From Megaustenia siamemsis (lineage: Eukaryota; Mollusca; Gastropoda; Stylommatophora; Ariophantidae), in contig JAVIAB010000159.1 of the NCBI GenBank assembly GCA_032433765.1, forward strand, positions 57,109,542-57,173,541: a stretch of 64,000 nt of DNA, given 5' to 3'. The notes under the pieces are model-generated. The model worked only from the letters and a program-made list of their open reading frames with translations. It was not told the DNA's origin and ran no database searches. Positions 35,479-46,746 of the stretch are shown here, one piece after another. Positions within the stretch are counted from its first letter, which is position 1. The number at the start of each line of letters is the position of its first letter. A program made the translations under genes and the position numbers.

Positions 35479-36039
35479 GTGGAATATGATTTATTCTTCC
35501 TCTGTGTCGTGTGTTCGCGGTTCGATAGGCAAGCACATGTTTCGACAACAATGTCGTCGGTAGTCGGGTATGTTCAACCCGTATGTGAAAATTCTGCGAC
35601 GGTGGATGGGGCGGAAGAATTTGAAATAATCAACGGCCCAGAAAGCGAAAACAGCAAAGTGTGTGGTACACATGAGGCATATTCAGAACACGAAAGGCGA
35701 ATATGGCAGACCACCGTAAAAGAGATTGGAGCCTCATCACGTAACAATCCAAAGAAAGCCATGGAGAGAAATTCTAACTTCTGTTTTAGGAACGAAATAA
35801 ATACAATTAAGACAAGACAAATGAAATTTGTGGGGCATGTTAAAAGACACAACAGCCTATTAAAAGTAATATTGGAAGGAAAAATACAAGGTGGTAGAGG
35901 CAGACCAAGACTAACATGGACGAGTAACATCAAAAGATGGACAAGTCAATCTATGACAGCCTGCACCATCAAAGCAAGAAATAGAGTAGAATGGCGATCC
36001 ATGGTAGCCAACCTTCGTTGCGGAGATGACACACGATGA
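35479..36039 (+). other. Chimeric frame: unknown 5' part joined to a LINE tail
   Basis: This frame is open for 186 codons. Its second half (from about 35700) is the C-terminal tail of a second LINE family (GGRGRPRLTWTSNIKRW) and ends in CACGATGATGATTATG. The first part (35549-35690) is CpG-containing, GC-richer DNA with an ATG at 35551. It encodes about 37 acidic residues and is followed by a GTGTGTGG that could act as a splice donor. I do not recognise the first part. It may be a real first exon or an unrelated sequence into which the LINE jumped. Confidence 0.35.
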
Positions 36040-36282
36040 TGATTATGAAACTGCAGTACGGGGTGAGATGGTGCTTTTTTCTAAATTTAGCAAAAGTTGG
36101 TTTACTGGTTTGAAGGTAACCACTTGTTTTGCTTTGTTTAACGATACGATTGACTAAATCTTACAATAAAAGATAAATTAGGCAGTAAGGAAATATTTTC
36201 AAGCAGTTAGCTGGTCAGTGAAATCGTTTTTCGGAAATAATGAGTTGTTCGGTAAATCTTTTATGACAAACTGTATGTTGGA

Positions 36283-36508
36283 TAGAGTTAATGTGTTAAC
36301 AAACAGTGACCAAGGTCCATAGAAATATTCATAAACACAGAGTTAATGTGTTAACAAACAGTGACCAAGGTCCATAGAAATATTCATAAACACAGAGTTA
36401 ATGTGTTAACAAACAGTGACCAAGGTCCATAGAAATATTCATAAACACAGAGTTAATGTGTTAACAAACAGTGACCAAGGTCCATAGAAATATTCATAAA
36501 CACAAAGT
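36283..36508. repeat. 55-bp tandem repeat (4 copies)
   Basis: Four almost identical units contain AGTTAATGTGTTAACAAACA and GTGACCAAGGTCCATAGAAA. The remaining DNA to 36960 is AT-rich with a short poly(T) tract at 36583-36597. Confidence 0.92.
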
Positions 36509-36964
36509 TAATGTCGTAATCAAAGAACTGAAAGCTTGAAGAAAACAATATTTATAATTCTTGAAATGCAAGGGATACATGTTTTTTTTTTTTTTTTGCG
36601 GCAGAAGAAATATGCTAAAAAGCATGGCAATCATTACAGCTGACTTTATATAGCATTTTTTTCTTTTAATTAGACACGCATGTAAATAAGAAATACATGA
36701 ATAATTAGGCCGCTAGACAGTAGAAATATGTTTAATTACATTGTGGTTGAAAGCAGAAACAGGCTTTTAAAAAATATGCAACTGGTCAATCAAAGTGCAC
36801 TGTAAATGTTCGTGGAGAGCAGCACAAGTCTATTAAAAGTAAGGAAGTTGGTCAGTAAAGATGTGTTCAATATGAATGTGGTTAACAGAAATGTCACAAT
36901 ACAATCAGTAGGACAGACATTATGGGATATCAACCGAGAGCCTTACCGGTACTACTCTACTCAG

Positions 36965-37222
36965 TAAAAAAAAGTAAAGAGCCCCGTCACGCCAAGTGGC
37001 GTATAGGGAATATGCTTTTATTGACCATACATTTTACAGACCTTCAGCACATGATTTTTGGTGTAATGCGGTCGGTACTACGCCCGTGCCGCTTTATTTT
37101 CCCAGAAATAATACGGTACCCATTAAAGGATGGGTGAAACCGGAAGCTGTGGGTTGCGACCCAACCCTACCTCTTGTCCTTTGTAGTCCAGTTCACTAAC
37201 CAGTGAGCTATCGCGGCTCCCA
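36965..37222 (-). mobile_element. tRNA-derived SINE, family 1 (copy 3)
   Basis: A minus-strand copy with a recognisable but mutated box B and the CGCCACTTGGCGTGACGGGG tail (36975-36995 in reverse complement). Confidence 0.85.
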
Positions 37223-37359
37223 ATCTACTCAGAGAAAGGTAATTTTATTAAACTTACGAGAACTCTCATAAATATTATGAACGTAGACGCTGGACGTTGC
37301 GAATGTGTCCATAAACTACAAGCTTGAGAGCAGGAGTTTCTTCGTAATAGTTGGCAAAC

Positions 37360-37620
37360 TGATTGAACAGTGATAGCTCAGTGGTTAGTGAACTGGACTA
37401 CAAAGGACAAGAGGTAGGGTTCAATCCCAACCGAAGGCTGCCGGCTCACCCAGCCTTTAATGGGTGCCGGATTCTTTTCTGGAAAAGTAAAGCGGCAGGG
37501 GCGTAATACCGACCACATTACCCCAAAAATCATGTGTCAAAAAAATGTATGTAAAATGTATGGTCACTAACACCTTATTCCCTATACGCCACTTAGCGTG
37601 ACGGGGGTACTTTACTTTTT
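37360..37620 (+). mobile_element. tRNA-derived SINE, family 1 (copy 4)
   Basis: A plus-strand copy lies 140 bp from copy 3 in the opposite orientation. Box A TAGCTCAGTGG is at about 37373 and box B GGGTTCAATCCC at about 37417. Together copies 3 and 4 make an inverted SINE pair. Confidence 0.88.
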
Positions 37621-38905
37621 TACCTTAGTAAGCCAAACTGCACTGTCCACAGTCTGTGGGAGAAAAACAGACAATCACATTCTTAGTAATAAAGCCAGTG
37701 CCAGAACTGGATGCCAGACTTAATAACAATGAAACAATAATATATAACCACTATCTAAATGATTACAGTTAGGCGCAAGACAGAAAGACAGCATGAGACT
37801 TAAGTACAGAAATGAGAACAATAAAAGAAAATATTACATGAAGATTTCCCTCAATTGAATACATAAAGAACCAACAGATAGATTGGTTTGGTCATGACGA
37901 TGCCGGAAATATGAAAGCACAACACAAAGAGTCCTCAATAAACACTGAGAGGACAATAGACTCATCAGTCCACAACGTAAAAAGATGAATTGATTAAACA
38001 TTATAAACACTAGGATAAATAACAGAGAAGAAGATCAACAGATCAAAATATCGCAAATAATATTTCCTGTTGACTTTTCTTTGTTGTTACTATTACTTCT
38101 GTCTTTCTGCTATTAAGGCTGAGTCCTTAATCGAGATTATTTATACTATGACCTCCGATTGTTATTCCAGGCATGCCCCTTATGGATCTTAAATAATCTC
38201 ACTATAAATATTAAACAAACCTGGTGACAGCTAACATTTATACATTACTGATTAACACTATAATCAGAACATACCGTTGGTAAGAAAGTAGACTATCATG
38301 CAGGACGACTTACAAGAAACAAATCTTAGATATCTTTGTGAGAAACATCTTTAAAACCAACAAGACCCATATCATGTGTCCATAAACATGAAGAAAGTAT
38401 TTTATTTTGAGTTTGTAATGAAACTTTATAGACGACGTTAAAGATGTACAACTTCTGTGCTGATATAGTTTTCACTATAAACATGTGTGCGAATACTAAA
38501 AGGGCAGTACCTAACAACGATAACCCAGGGCAATGATTCACAACTATGGTTGTACTTCTCATAGGCTATTATGATAAAACACGTATAATGATTAACTTTG
38601 GCCACGTAGTTCGATTATTTGGTCTGAGAAGATCATTCTGCAAGTAACTGGGGAAGGAGGGAGAAGGCAGAGGACAAGTAGACAACATCAAATAATGTAC
38701 AGGCATAGATTTGGCTGAGTCGAAAAGAATCACTGAAGATATTGTTTTAATGGAGAAAGTTGACCACGTCTATCGGTATACCACAACTATAGCCGGAGTT
38801 TATTGAATGAAAAGAAGAAGACTAGAATTAATAATAATAATAAGCAGAAGAAGAAATAGAAGAATAATAAGAAAGTTTTAAAAGTGAGAGCTCAACGTTA
38901 GTTCT
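37621..38905. other. Intergenic, weak LINE remnants only
   Basis: A plus-strand region at about 37840-37990 contains Trp-Phe-Gly-His-like words of a LINE tail in broken frames. An (ATA)n/(GAA)n-rich stretch is at 38825-38880. No gene is recognised. Confidence 0.45.
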
Positions 38906-38907
38906 GT

Positions 38908-39080
38908 GTAGGTGACATTGTCATTAGTATTACCAATTAGTAGGTGACATTGTCATTAGTATTACCAATTAGTAGGTGACATTGTCATTAGTATTACCAA
39001 TTAGTAGGTGACATTGTCATTAGTATTACCAATTAGTAGGTGACATTGTCATTAGTATTACCAATTAGTAGGTGACATTG
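38908..39080. repeat. 32-bp tandem repeat (5-6 copies)
   Basis: Identical units of TAGGTGACATTGTCATTAGT plus ATTACCAATTAG. Near-perfect identity suggests recent amplification. Confidence 0.93.
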
Positions 39081-39084
39081 TCAG

Positions 39085-39370
39085 CTGAATGGCAGAAATG
39101 AATGTCATTAGTTGTGGAATATGTCCACAAGATGTGGGGTAGGTTGTGAAAACGTGGTCAGAAATTGTGGGTTTGACGACATAAAAATGTGTACAAACTG
39201 TGGATTAGATAGCTGAAATATGTCTACAAACTGTGGATTAGATAGCTGAAATATGTCTACAAACTGTGGATTCGATAGCTGAAATATGTCTACAAACTGT
39301 GGATTAGATAGCTGAAATATGTCTACAAACTGTGGATTACACAGTTGAAATATGTCTACAAAGTGAAGGT
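39085..39370. repeat. 33-bp array, left part
   Basis: Units of 33 bp have the core ACAAACTGTGGATTAGATAG followed by CTGAAATATGTCT. This is the same family as 40090-41480, from which a LINE insertion separates it. Confidence 0.88.
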
Positions 39371-39379
39371 TGGTCATCA

Positions 39380-40085
39380 TCCTGTGCCATACCGGTTGGC
39401 GTAGGCCATCATGTCCCTCCACAATCTTCTATCTACAGTGCACCGTATCAGTTCTGTTGTTGACTGCTTTCCATGCCATGACACCAAGCCATCTAGTATT
39501 TTATCTTTTTGTCGTACACGATCTCTCTTTCCTTTTATTTTGCCTGTTGTGACCAAGTATTCCAACTTTCCTCTTTTCATGATGTGCCCGAAAAATGGTG
39601 ATTGTTTCTTTCTGATGTTTTTTTTTTAGGAGCTGCCTTCTTGTTTTGGACTCTTTGAGAACTTCCTCATTGGTCTTTTTAGCTGTACGGGGAATTTTCA
39701 ACATTCTTCTGAGAAATCTCCTCTTTTTGGCCTCTAATCGTAATTTCATTTGTTTGTCTGCTGTCCATGAATCGCTTCAATAGGTTCTATATAGCAGCGA
39801 TGAAATCTCTTTCTCATTTCCTTTGACATAGATATGTTGCATACGATATTTTTCAATTTCTGAAATGCTATTTTGGCCTGAGATATTCTGCCTTTTTTTC
39901 TGTGGTGCATCTTCTATCTGATGCTATTATTGTGCCCAAGCAATTCAGATGTTGCACTTGTTTCAAATTTGTCCTGTTTATTTGTATGTTGCATGCTGGT
40001 GATGTTTGTTTCTTCGATATGACCATTACGTCTGTTTTCTTACTCTTTATACTGAGACCTTTCGTATTGCTTTATTTTACTATTA
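39380..40085 (-). mobile_element. 5'-truncated LINE splitting a 33-bp array
   Basis: The minus strand encodes the LINE region after the reverse transcriptase (around 39850-40080, with LKQVQHLNCLGT-like words), KKRRFLRRMLKIPRTAKKT (about 39670-39730) and the conserved tail (39400-39580), in several frames. Its 3' end faces left and adjoins the satellite. Confidence 0.8.
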
Positions 40086-40089
40086 TGTA

Positions 40090-40804
40090 AAAAGTGAGAG
40101 TTAGGCGACAGAAATAAGTCTACAAACTGTGGATTAAACCGCAGAAATATGTCCACCAACTGTGGATCACACAGTAAAATTATGTCCACACAATGTGGAT
40201 TAAGCAGCAGAGATATGTATACAAACTATGGATTTGGGATCTGAGATACATCTACAAACTTTGGATTAGACAGCAGAAACGTATCTACAAATTGTGGATT
40301 AAATATCAAAAATGTGTCCACAATAAGTGGGTTAGACAGCAGAAATGTATCTACAAACTGTGGATTAGACAGCAGAAATGTATCTACAAACTGTTGATTA
40401 AATATCAAAAATATGTCCACAATAAGTGGATTAGAAGGCATATATGTATTTACATACTGTGTATTAGACAGCAGAAATGTATCTACAAACTGTGGATTAG
40501 ACAGCAGAAATGTATCTACAAACTGTGGATTAAATATTAAAAATATGTCCACTAAAAGTGGATTAGACAGGAGAAATGTATCTACAAACTGTGGATTAGA
40601 CAGCAGAAATGTATCTCCAAACTGTGGATTAAATATTAAAAATATGTCCACTAAAAGTGGGTTAGACAGGAGAAATGTATCTACATATTGTGGATTAGAC
40701 AGCAGAAATGTATCTACAAACTGTGGATTAAATATAAAAAATATGTCCATAAAAAGTGAGTTAGACAGCAGAAATGTATTTGCAAACTGTGTTTTAGACA
40801 GCAG

Positions 40805-40865
<61 letters not shown>

Positions 40866-41480
40866 AACTGTGGATTAGACAGCAGAAATATATCTACAAA
40901 CTGTGGATTAAATATAGCAATATGTCCACAATCTGTGGATTAGACAGTAGAAATGTATCTATAATCTGTGGATTAAATATTTAAAAAATATATCCACAAA
41001 CTGAGGATTAGACATCAGAAATATATCTACAAACTGTGGATTAAATATACAAAAAATATATCCACAAACAGTGGGTTAGACAGCAGCGCAAAAATATATG
41101 CACAAACATTCAATTAGACAGCAGAAATATGTTTACAAATTGAGGGTTATACAGCAGACATATATCTATAAACTGTGGTTTGGATGACAGAAACATGCCC
41201 ACAATCTGTGGGTTATACGGCAGTAATATGTCTACAAACTGTGGGTTAGACGAGAGAAACATGTCTACAAACTGTAGTTTATACGGCAGTAATATGTCTA
41301 CAAACTGTGGGTTAGACGAGAGAAATACGTCTACAAACTAATGGGTTAGATGGCAAATATATGTCTACAAACTGTGGGTTAGACGACATAAATATATCTA
41401 CAAACTGTGGGATAGATGACAGAAATGTCTACAAACTGTGGGTTAGACGTCAGAAATATGTCTACAAACTAGGGATAGAC
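40090..41480. repeat. 33-bp minisatellite array, main block, with (TA)n
   Basis: About 40 units of 33 bp have the core GTGGATTAGACAGCAGAAAT followed by GTATCTACAAACT, with a second variant ending AAAATATGTCCAC. A (TA)n tract of about 55 bases at 40808-40862 interrupts one unit exactly where neighbouring units read AGAAATATATCTAC. Long frames on both strands are by-products of the 33-bp period. Confidence 0.93.
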
Positions 41481-41486
41481 GACAAA

Positions 41487-41697
41487 AATGATGAAATGGG
41501 AACAGCTGGAATATATTGTAACAACTGGGAAAATTGAGGGACGAAGAGATAGAGGGAAGCAAAGAGAAAATATACCAGACAGCTTAAGAGAATGGCTTGG
41601 TAGAAGGTCAACATCAGAAATGGTAAATAACTGTCGTGATCGAAAGTTGTACATGATCACCTACGCCCGCAGGCTTGGCACTTGATGATGACGATGA
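41487..41697 (+). mobile_element. LINE 3' end 65 bp before the receptor acceptor
   Basis: A single open plus-strand stretch of 65 codons encodes the conserved LINE tail (WEQLEYIVTTGKIEGRRDRG ... GRRSTSEMV) and ends in TTGATGATGACGATGATGAT. It lies just upstream of the splice acceptor at 41766. Confidence 0.8.
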
Positions 41698-41766
41698 TGA
41701 TAGAGATATCCAATCTTTAGTAAAAGCATAAGAGATTTATATAATTTCTGAATACAATTATTTCAG

Positions 41767-44700
41767 AGAAAAAGACTACAAACTTTCCATTAAATGATTG
41801 TTCAACGAAAGAGATGGATGTTCTGTGTTTGTATATTACTGTTCTACACAGTTCTAATCAGGAGATTATGTGCACAAGCTTGACGCTACATCTCTTAAGC
41901 TTCTTCAACACTAAGGCAACTTCCCGAGTTCTCTTCTCAGCAGTTTTCGACTCGTTCTCTGTCTACAAACCTAACGTTAACATCAGCTCTTGGCGATTTC
42001 ACGAATCCCTTCCACGATACGCTTACGGGTATGAAAGCGGCAACATTTTAGAAAGCTATGATAACATCAATGAGACCATTCGACTCAAATTACAGTTTGT
42101 TCACCGCCTGTTTTCTGAGATGGACGGGGTCAGGAAAAATGTCACCCACGTTGCTGTTATGTGTCTTCAGGGTAAAGGTTTATCAAACATTGAAATGAGA
42201 ACTATCCCGGACATTTTACTTCAACAAGGTACCAACATCAAGGTATTTGCTGTGGTGTTATATGCAGAACATGAGAGTCACATTGTTCATCTATGGGATA
42301 CGATTATTGTAGCGAACAGTGTTAATATCCCCTACAAACATTTGTTAGCCCTAGCGATGTGTAACCAGTGTCTGAAAGGCTTATGGCAGTTCGAACATAG
42401 TGTCGGTGCCGAGTCTGTCTCTTGTTATACGATGTTGCGCTCACCATTTACATTCCTTCGTGATGACTGCAAAAGTTATAACCATTCGCTAGTGGTCACC
42501 ATTGAAAGTACAGAGGAGCTTTATTATTTGAAAGACATGACACATTCATATTTCCAAGAACTAAGTAAACAACGTAAACAATATAATGTTTCCACTCGAT
42601 TTTATATTGGACTCCGTAGAGCCACAACTGAGATATCCCAAAGATTTCGTTGGGAACCGTTTAGTCGCCCCTTAATAGTTAACAACTGGATGCCTGGTTC
42701 GCCATCTAAAGGGCATATCAATGAGTGTGTTGTTTGGCAGTTTGATAATAACCAGTCTCTACGTGATGCCTCTAACTACTCTCTATACGGACATCAATTT
42801 GATGATGGCTGGTTGGACAATAATTGCAAGTTTGAAGCTTCATTTAGTTTGTGCGAGGCTTCTATTCCACGTAGAATTGAGAACAACATCGCTCTTGGAA
42901 TAAAGCCAGCCACGAATGAGAGTTTTAGTCGAGCTTTAAATAGTGGAGGTTTTGCTATTTTTAGAGATAACATTGTGTCTGTTTCGTTCAACTTTGCCAG
43001 TAAAGATTTTCAAACATTTCTTCAACAAACAAGCTACGAATTATTTCCCCTCTTTGATTGTGGATTGGATTCACGAAATCAACGATACATTTCCTACTCT
43101 GTGGTCTGCGATGGTCTCATTGATTGCACCAACATGCGAGATGAAGATTTGTGTTTGGAGCGTTTCATAGAGCGCCCGGCTATAGACAACGACATGTGTC
43201 GCGGCATTCATTGTTGTAACGGTTCCTGCTTATTATTACAGTGGGTTAAGGATGGTGAGATTGATTGCCCCGTCTGTGATTACAGCACTTCCCAACAATC
43301 CAACGATGAGAGCGATTCCATTCACAAGCATCTGAAGAGAAACGAAACATGCGCCTTTATTTGTAATGACAACAAGTGTATTACCATCTCCCAGCTTAAC
43401 AATGGGCACGTTGACTGCACAGGACGTCAGGGCCCCTTGGATGAAACTATAGGAAAGTTGAAAAGAGCGGATATTTGTACCACGCAAAATGTTCACGTCT
43501 GGGCGCCCAGTTGTGTCTATGTTAGAGATATCTATGGAGCTGTTCTAGGGTGCAGAGATATGTCCCATCTAGAGAACTGTACACATTTTGAATGCTCAAT
43601 TGGATATTTTAAATGTTTGAGCACATACTGCATTCCTCAACATTACATACTTGATGGGAGACAAGACTGCCCTACAGGAGAGGACGAACAAACTTACAAT
43701 AGCAGCCCTTGTAAAGGAAACTTTGCCTGCTGGTATAGTAAAGTGTGTCTGCATCCTGACCTAGTTTGTGACGGACATCCTGACTGCCCACGTAAAGACG
43801 ACGAAGTGGATTGTGGCTGGGTATGTGTAGAAGGTTTCCGTTGTGTGTCGGGGACAGTCACTTTATCAAGTAACAGCAAATCAGTTTCACTAGCCAGATT
43901 TCCTACATTTGACGCACAAACTAAATATCTGGATATGTCCAATGTAGATCTTTCCGCGACAGATTTAGGCGATGCTAAATTGCCAAACAAAATGGTGGCC
44001 GTAAAATGGTCTAACTGCCAAATACGTTTATTAAGTAAAGAGTTTTTAAATAATTTATATTTTCTTCAAGACGTGGATCTTAGCTACAACCACTTTCAAG
44101 TAATTGATGGCAGAGAAACTTTCTTTGATGATTCATTGTATATTCGTCGCTTAAACTTGTCCTATAACACAAACCTGGTGTTTGTCAAATATCTACAATT
44201 TGATTTTCTAGAAATTTTGGACCTCTCCCACACGAGCCTGTCACATCTCGATGAACATTTCTTTAAACAGTTCCCTGTACTGACAAATTTAGACTTCAGC
44301 TTTACAGATTCCATAAAATTTCATAAAGATGCATTTCCATCTGACCTAAGTTTACAGACACTAGACTTACGCGGAATTCCTGTTGAGAATTTCTATGAAG
44401 ATTTACTTGACGGACTCACTATCAGGCAACATTTATATACAGACAGTTTTAAGATGTGCTGTCCTCAAATCAGAGGGAAAAAAATCCCATACTACGTGTG
44501 TCATTCACCTGTCGACGCCATTTCTTCTTGTTTTGATTTGGTGCGCGATAATGTTCAACGGGTTCTTCTATGGGTGACGGGAGTTCTTGTCGTTGTGGAG
44601 AACATAGCGATTGTCGTCTATAGCAACGTCTGGGATTTGTCAGCTGTGAGAACAAGCCACGGACTCTTTGTGACAAACTTGGCAATATCTGACTTTATAA

Positions 44701-45443
44701 TGGGAGTCTATCTGTTCATTATTGCTGGAGCGGATAGTTACTTTCGTGACAATTATGTTCTGTATGACACAAGATGGAGAGAAAGTATTTTTTGTAGACT
44801 TGCTGGTCTCCTGTCTACTCTTTCCAGTGCATTGTCTAACTTCTTCATTATTCTTATTATTCTAGACCGATATTTAGAATTTAAGTTTTCCGTGCGCCAG
44901 GTTACATTTTCCAAACGAGGTAAAATTATCGTTATTTTGTTATCTTGGCTCATTAATTTCCTACTCGCGCTGACACCAATTGTGTTCGGTTTTGAAATGC
45001 ATTCCTCTAACGCAATGTGTAATGCTGTAGGATCATATTTAACAAGCAGGCGCCTGAAAGGATGGAAGTTTTCATTTGCGGTCTTCATCGTGCTCAGTCC
45101 ATTTTTGAGTGTAGTCGTTGATTGCGTCCAACGAGTTATTCAACGAGAAATAATAACAGAGAGCACAACCCAAACAACACCCATCAAGTTTTCTCAGATA
45201 TCGGGAGATCTACTGACCAAACAATTAAAGCTTCTAGCAGTGTCTAACTTTCTCTTCTCGTTCTCTATAGGTTGTATGGGGGTTTTGACTGTATTTGGAC
45301 ATGCGATCAACATTGATGTTTACGCTTGGATTACGGTTGTGGTTTTTCCATTGAAATCAGCTGCAAACCCACTTGTCTACTTTATCCCTGTCTTGAGAGA
45401 TAAGTGGGACAAGTTTAGGTTCATGCAAAGAAAGGTTCGGTAG
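41767..45443 (+). CDS. Receptor copy 3 (type A): vWA-like/CTLD/LDLa/LRR/7TM GPCR, GRL101-like
   Basis: About 1225 codons lie in one exon entered in phase 1 after ATTATTTCAG at 41766; the first ATG in frame (41814) lies inside the vWA-like domain and is not the start. It closely matches copy 1, including almost identical blocks at 42056-42213 and 42708-43010. Domains: vWA-like (about 41814-42360), C-type lectin-like (42385-42865), LDLa-type modules (about 43060-43815), leucine-rich repeats (43900-44410), Cys hinge (44455-44530) and seven helices (44560-45390). Helix 3 ends in ILDRYLEFKF. Helix 6 reads FLFSFSIG, so the usual Cys-Trp-x-Pro switch is lost. Helix 7 has NPLVY. It is intact, but signalling may differ from that of the other copies. 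Confidence 0.85.
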
Positions 45444-45819
45444 TGTTTATCTGCTTTCATGCGTTGACAGGTTTATTACCAACGAGAGTTGTAATGACAA
45501 CATTTACGCCACAATTTACTCCACCTGTTATACTTTCCAATTTGACATAGTAAGCGGTGAAAGTTTAAGTGACGACACATACTTTAAGAGAAAAGTCATT
45601 GCAATGGGATTTTTGTTTATAGTAAAATACTACTAACTACATTTAACATCACCATATGCTTTTCACTTTCATATATTTCTCATTTTTTTGGTCAAATTTG
45701 TGTTATATTTTTTAATCCCTTCAGCCAATTCATGCGCTTGACCCGATGTGTGTTATATTTCCCTACCTATTACTAAAGACAATGTTTTCACACGCAATGT
45801 ATAGATATTAAAACCTTAA

Positions 45820-45825
45820 AATAAA
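45820..45825 (+). terminator. Candidate poly(A) signal for receptor copy 3
   Basis: AATAAA lies about 380 bases after the stop codon in AT-rich DNA. No closer canonical signal was seen. Confidence 0.35.
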
Positions 45826-46079
45826 TCCTCACTTGAAGGTTGTATATATATATATATAGACACCATATAGTGTCATTTGTTACAAAATTCACAAATACAT
45901 GTGATAATTATGTCAGTTGCCTACTACTTGCAAAAACACACATTAAACATTATCTTGAAAATAAAATATATCAATAATAATAGGTGTTGCTAATATAATT
46001 TTTGCCAAATATTCAAAACCCTAGTTTTGTTTCAAATGTCAGGTCGCGTAATTTTACCTGCTACTGTATGCAGTAAACA

Positions 46080-46265
46080 GTACAACTGTACTAGTGAGAG
46101 AGGAAGAAAGAAAGTGAATAGATGAGGGGAGAGAATGACAAAAGAGAATAAAGGGAAGGAGTGAAGAAAATAGAAAAGGGGGAGAAGGGTAAGTAACAAA
46201 TCAGGTAGAGAGAGTGAAAAATGAGAGAAAGGCGTGAAAGTCGAGAGAAAGGGGGAACGTCAAAT
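46080..46265. repeat. Polypurine (GA-rich) tract
   Basis: About 170 bases are almost purely A and G on the plus strand (GAGAGAGGAAGAAAGAAAGT and similar). There is no exact period. It is a low-complexity region that could form triplex DNA. Confidence 0.7.
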
Positions 46266-46384
46266 CAGCTCAGGGGATTAAGTGACTCTCGAGAATTGCG
46301 AGAGGGTCACGTGTAACGAGAGGCAGAAGGAAATATAGGGTTTAAAAATATAAAATCAAAATAATATAAACATATAATCAGAGA

Positions 46385-46746
46385 TTTGATCCAGCGATGG
46401 GCCTGTAGAGAGGTCCCGTCGTGGGCCTGTAGAGAGATCCCGCCGTGGGCCTGTGGAGAGGTCCCGTCGTGGGAATGTAGGTGGGTTCTCGCCGTGAGCC
46501 TGTAGAGAGATCCCGTCGTGAGTCTGTAGAGAGGTCCCGCTGTGGGCCTGTAGAGAGGCCCCGCCGTGGGACTGTAGAGAGGACCTACCGTGGGCCTGTA
46601 GAGAGTTCCCGCCATGGGCATGTAGAAAGGTCCCGTCGTGAGCCTGTAGAGAGGTCTCGCCGTGGGCCTGTAGATAGGTCCCGCCGTGAGCCTGTAGAGA
46701 GGTCCCGCCGTAGGCCTGTAGAGAAATCCCGCCGTGGGCCTGTAGT
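46385..46746. repeat. 24-bp minisatellite bordering the RLE retrotransposon (left)
   Basis: About 15 units of GTCCCGCCGTGGGCCTGTAG plus AGAG lie here. The same unit occurs on the other side of the retrotransposon at 50521-50580. The 24-bp period gives open frames in several phases. Confidence 0.92.

Noticed and set aside
40193..40943. Overlapping 115-176-codon frames with regular repeats, at first glance a repeat protein
   Set aside because: Satellite translation; one frame even runs through the (TA)n tract as Ile-Tyr repeats.
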